Source: PSLL01 sp964389705 (lineage in GTDB: Bacteria > Desulfobacterota_D > UBA1144 > Nemesobacterales > CSP1-2). From it: a stretch of 5,734 nucleotides of DNA. The DNA lies in contig CAYMEO010000116.1 of the NCBI GenBank assembly GCA_964389705.1, positions 1 to 5,734 of the forward strand. The letters are read 5' to 3'. Under the pieces are notes generated by a model. The model ran no database searches and had not been told where the DNA came from. It saw only the letters and a program-made list of their open reading frames with translations. This document shows positions 5,135 through 5,734 of this stretch, in pieces. A program made the translations under genes and the position numbers. Within the stretch, counting starts at the first letter, position 1. Each line of letters starts with the position of its first letter.

Positions 5135-5629
5135 TTACCTGTTACGTATTCCAAGCCTGGTTATTGCCTCTTTGCTTTGCTCAATCATTTTTCCAACGGG
5201 AAAAATGAAGAGGTATTGACCTGTGTCTTTAAGGATATCTAGCGCCTGTGCTGAAACCTTGTCGAAGAACCGAACCGATTCACCATCCGTAATTAAGACC
5301 CAATTCTGGGGACTCTGAAGGGCATCGGGCATTTTTTTCTTAAGAAATTCAACCACGCCACGAAAACGCTGGACAGAAAGCCCTTGTTTACGAAGCGAAA
5401 CAAGCCACCTGAGAATTATAAAATCCCCTATAGAGTAAAGCTTAGGAACCCCCCTTCCTTGAGAACTTCTGATACTTGGTACTATAAGCCCTGTGTGGTC
5501 ATAGTAATAGAGATGGTCAAAATCGATCCTCACCCCTTCGAGGGCCTCTATGAGTCCGAGAACATCCCTGCTCTTTAGGCCATGTAGGACCTTTGTTTTC
5601 TTCACCTTTCTCTTAGGCTTTTCTTCCAT
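5135..5629 (-). CDS. MerR-like HTH transcriptional regulator
   Basis: A 164-residue protein with a lysine-rich N-terminus (1-17) and a MerR-type winged helix-turn-helix at about 35-100. Its landmarks are HLYYYDHTGLIVPS (39-52), the wing GRGVPKLYS (58-66), then DFIILRWLVSLRKQGLSVQRFRGVVEFLKKK, spread over 69-99. The C-terminal region (about 103-158, with NWVLITDGESVRF and TGQYLFIFPV) resembles the tail seen in MerR-like proteins of the DUF433/antitoxin type rather than a metal-binding MerR effector domain; no Cys cluster is present. The ligand and targets are unknown. A TATAAT box at 5650-5645 lies 15 nt upstream of the ATG, with no good -35 or Shine-Dalgarno sequence. The same frame stays open for 21 codons upstream, so the true N-terminus may differ. 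The gene is read towards the FAD oxidoreductase gene, 251 bp away, which it might regulate. Confidence 0.75.
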   Translation of the reverse strand: MEEKPKRKVKKTKVLHGLKSRDVLGLIEALEGVRIDFDHLYYYDHTGLIVPSIRSSQGRGVPKLYSIGDFIILRWLVSLRKQGLSVQRFRGVVEFLKKKMPDALQSPQNWVLITDGESVRFFDKVSAQALDILKDTGQYLFIFPVGKMIEQSKEAITRLGIRNR

Positions 5630-5644
5630 AATTTCAGGATGCTT

Positions 5645-5650
5645 ATTATA
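5645..5650 (-). promoter_or_regulatory. -10 box (TATAAT) upstream of the MerR-like gene
   Basis: A perfect TATAAT is read on the minus strand from 5650 to 5645. The matching -35 position reads CCAATA, far from consensus, so if active this promoter may need an activator. The box also falls within the open frame that extends the gene upstream. Confidence 0.3.
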
Positions 5651-5734
5651 ATAATACTCTAAAGCGGTATTGGCTTTGAGACCTACACCTATCTACTCCA
5701 AAATATCATAATCACCGAAGCGAATCAATCCGTT

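Noticed and set aside
1..5734. CRISPR array, insertion sequence, tRNA or rRNA gene
   Set aside because: No regularly spaced repeats, transposase-like frame, terminal inverted repeats or tRNA/rRNA signatures were seen on either strand.

Overview
This is a 5.7-kb piece of bacterial chromosome with moderate, AT-leaning composition and AT-rich intergenic gaps. Its promoters look like ordinary housekeeping sigma70-type promoters. A membrane CDP-diacylglycerol synthase, a divergent PurN-like protein, a NirD-type Rieske ferredoxin, a FAD oxidoreductase and a MerR-like regulator together resemble gene sets of uncultured Desulfobacterota-like or related bacteria. That assignment is a weak inference, because no ribosomal marker is present.

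Layout. Bases 1-183 (+) hold a candidate structured small RNA: a TTGACA promoter, a transcript start at about base 51, an 11-bp stem joining its 5' and 3' ends, internal hairpins and a terminal run of eight T. Its 3' end overlaps the end of a minus-strand two-gene unit (165-1978), which is cdsA followed by a fusion of a cytidylate-kinase-like domain with a PD-(D/E)XK-nuclease-like domain. Divergent from cdsA, 38 bp away, is a PurN-like formyltransferase-fold protein (2017-2814) that appears to lack two of the three classical catalytic residues. A small Rieske [2Fe-2S] ferredoxin (2911-3219) follows behind its own promoter and a 17-bp palindrome. It converges, with only 2 bp between stop codons, on a minus-strand unit made of a DAO-type FAD oxidoreductase (3615-4883), a possible 12-residue coupling peptide (3539-3577) and a 106-residue orphan protein (3222-3542). 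The right end holds a minus-strand MerR-like regulator (5135-5629). Between it and the oxidoreductase lies a strong plus-strand promoter with no conventional gene downstream.

How the genes work together. cdsA uses CTP to make CDP-diacylglycerol, so a neighbouring CMP-kinase-like protein suggests a nucleotide link. The degenerate P-loop of that partner argues against simple CMP kinase activity. The Rieske ferredoxin and the FAD oxidoreductase could form an electron-transfer pair, but they are transcribed towards each other and nothing proves this. The most interesting signals are the small-RNA candidate at the left end, the kinase-like/nuclease-like fusion, the catalytically degenerate PurN-like protein, and the orphan antisense promoter near base 5000.
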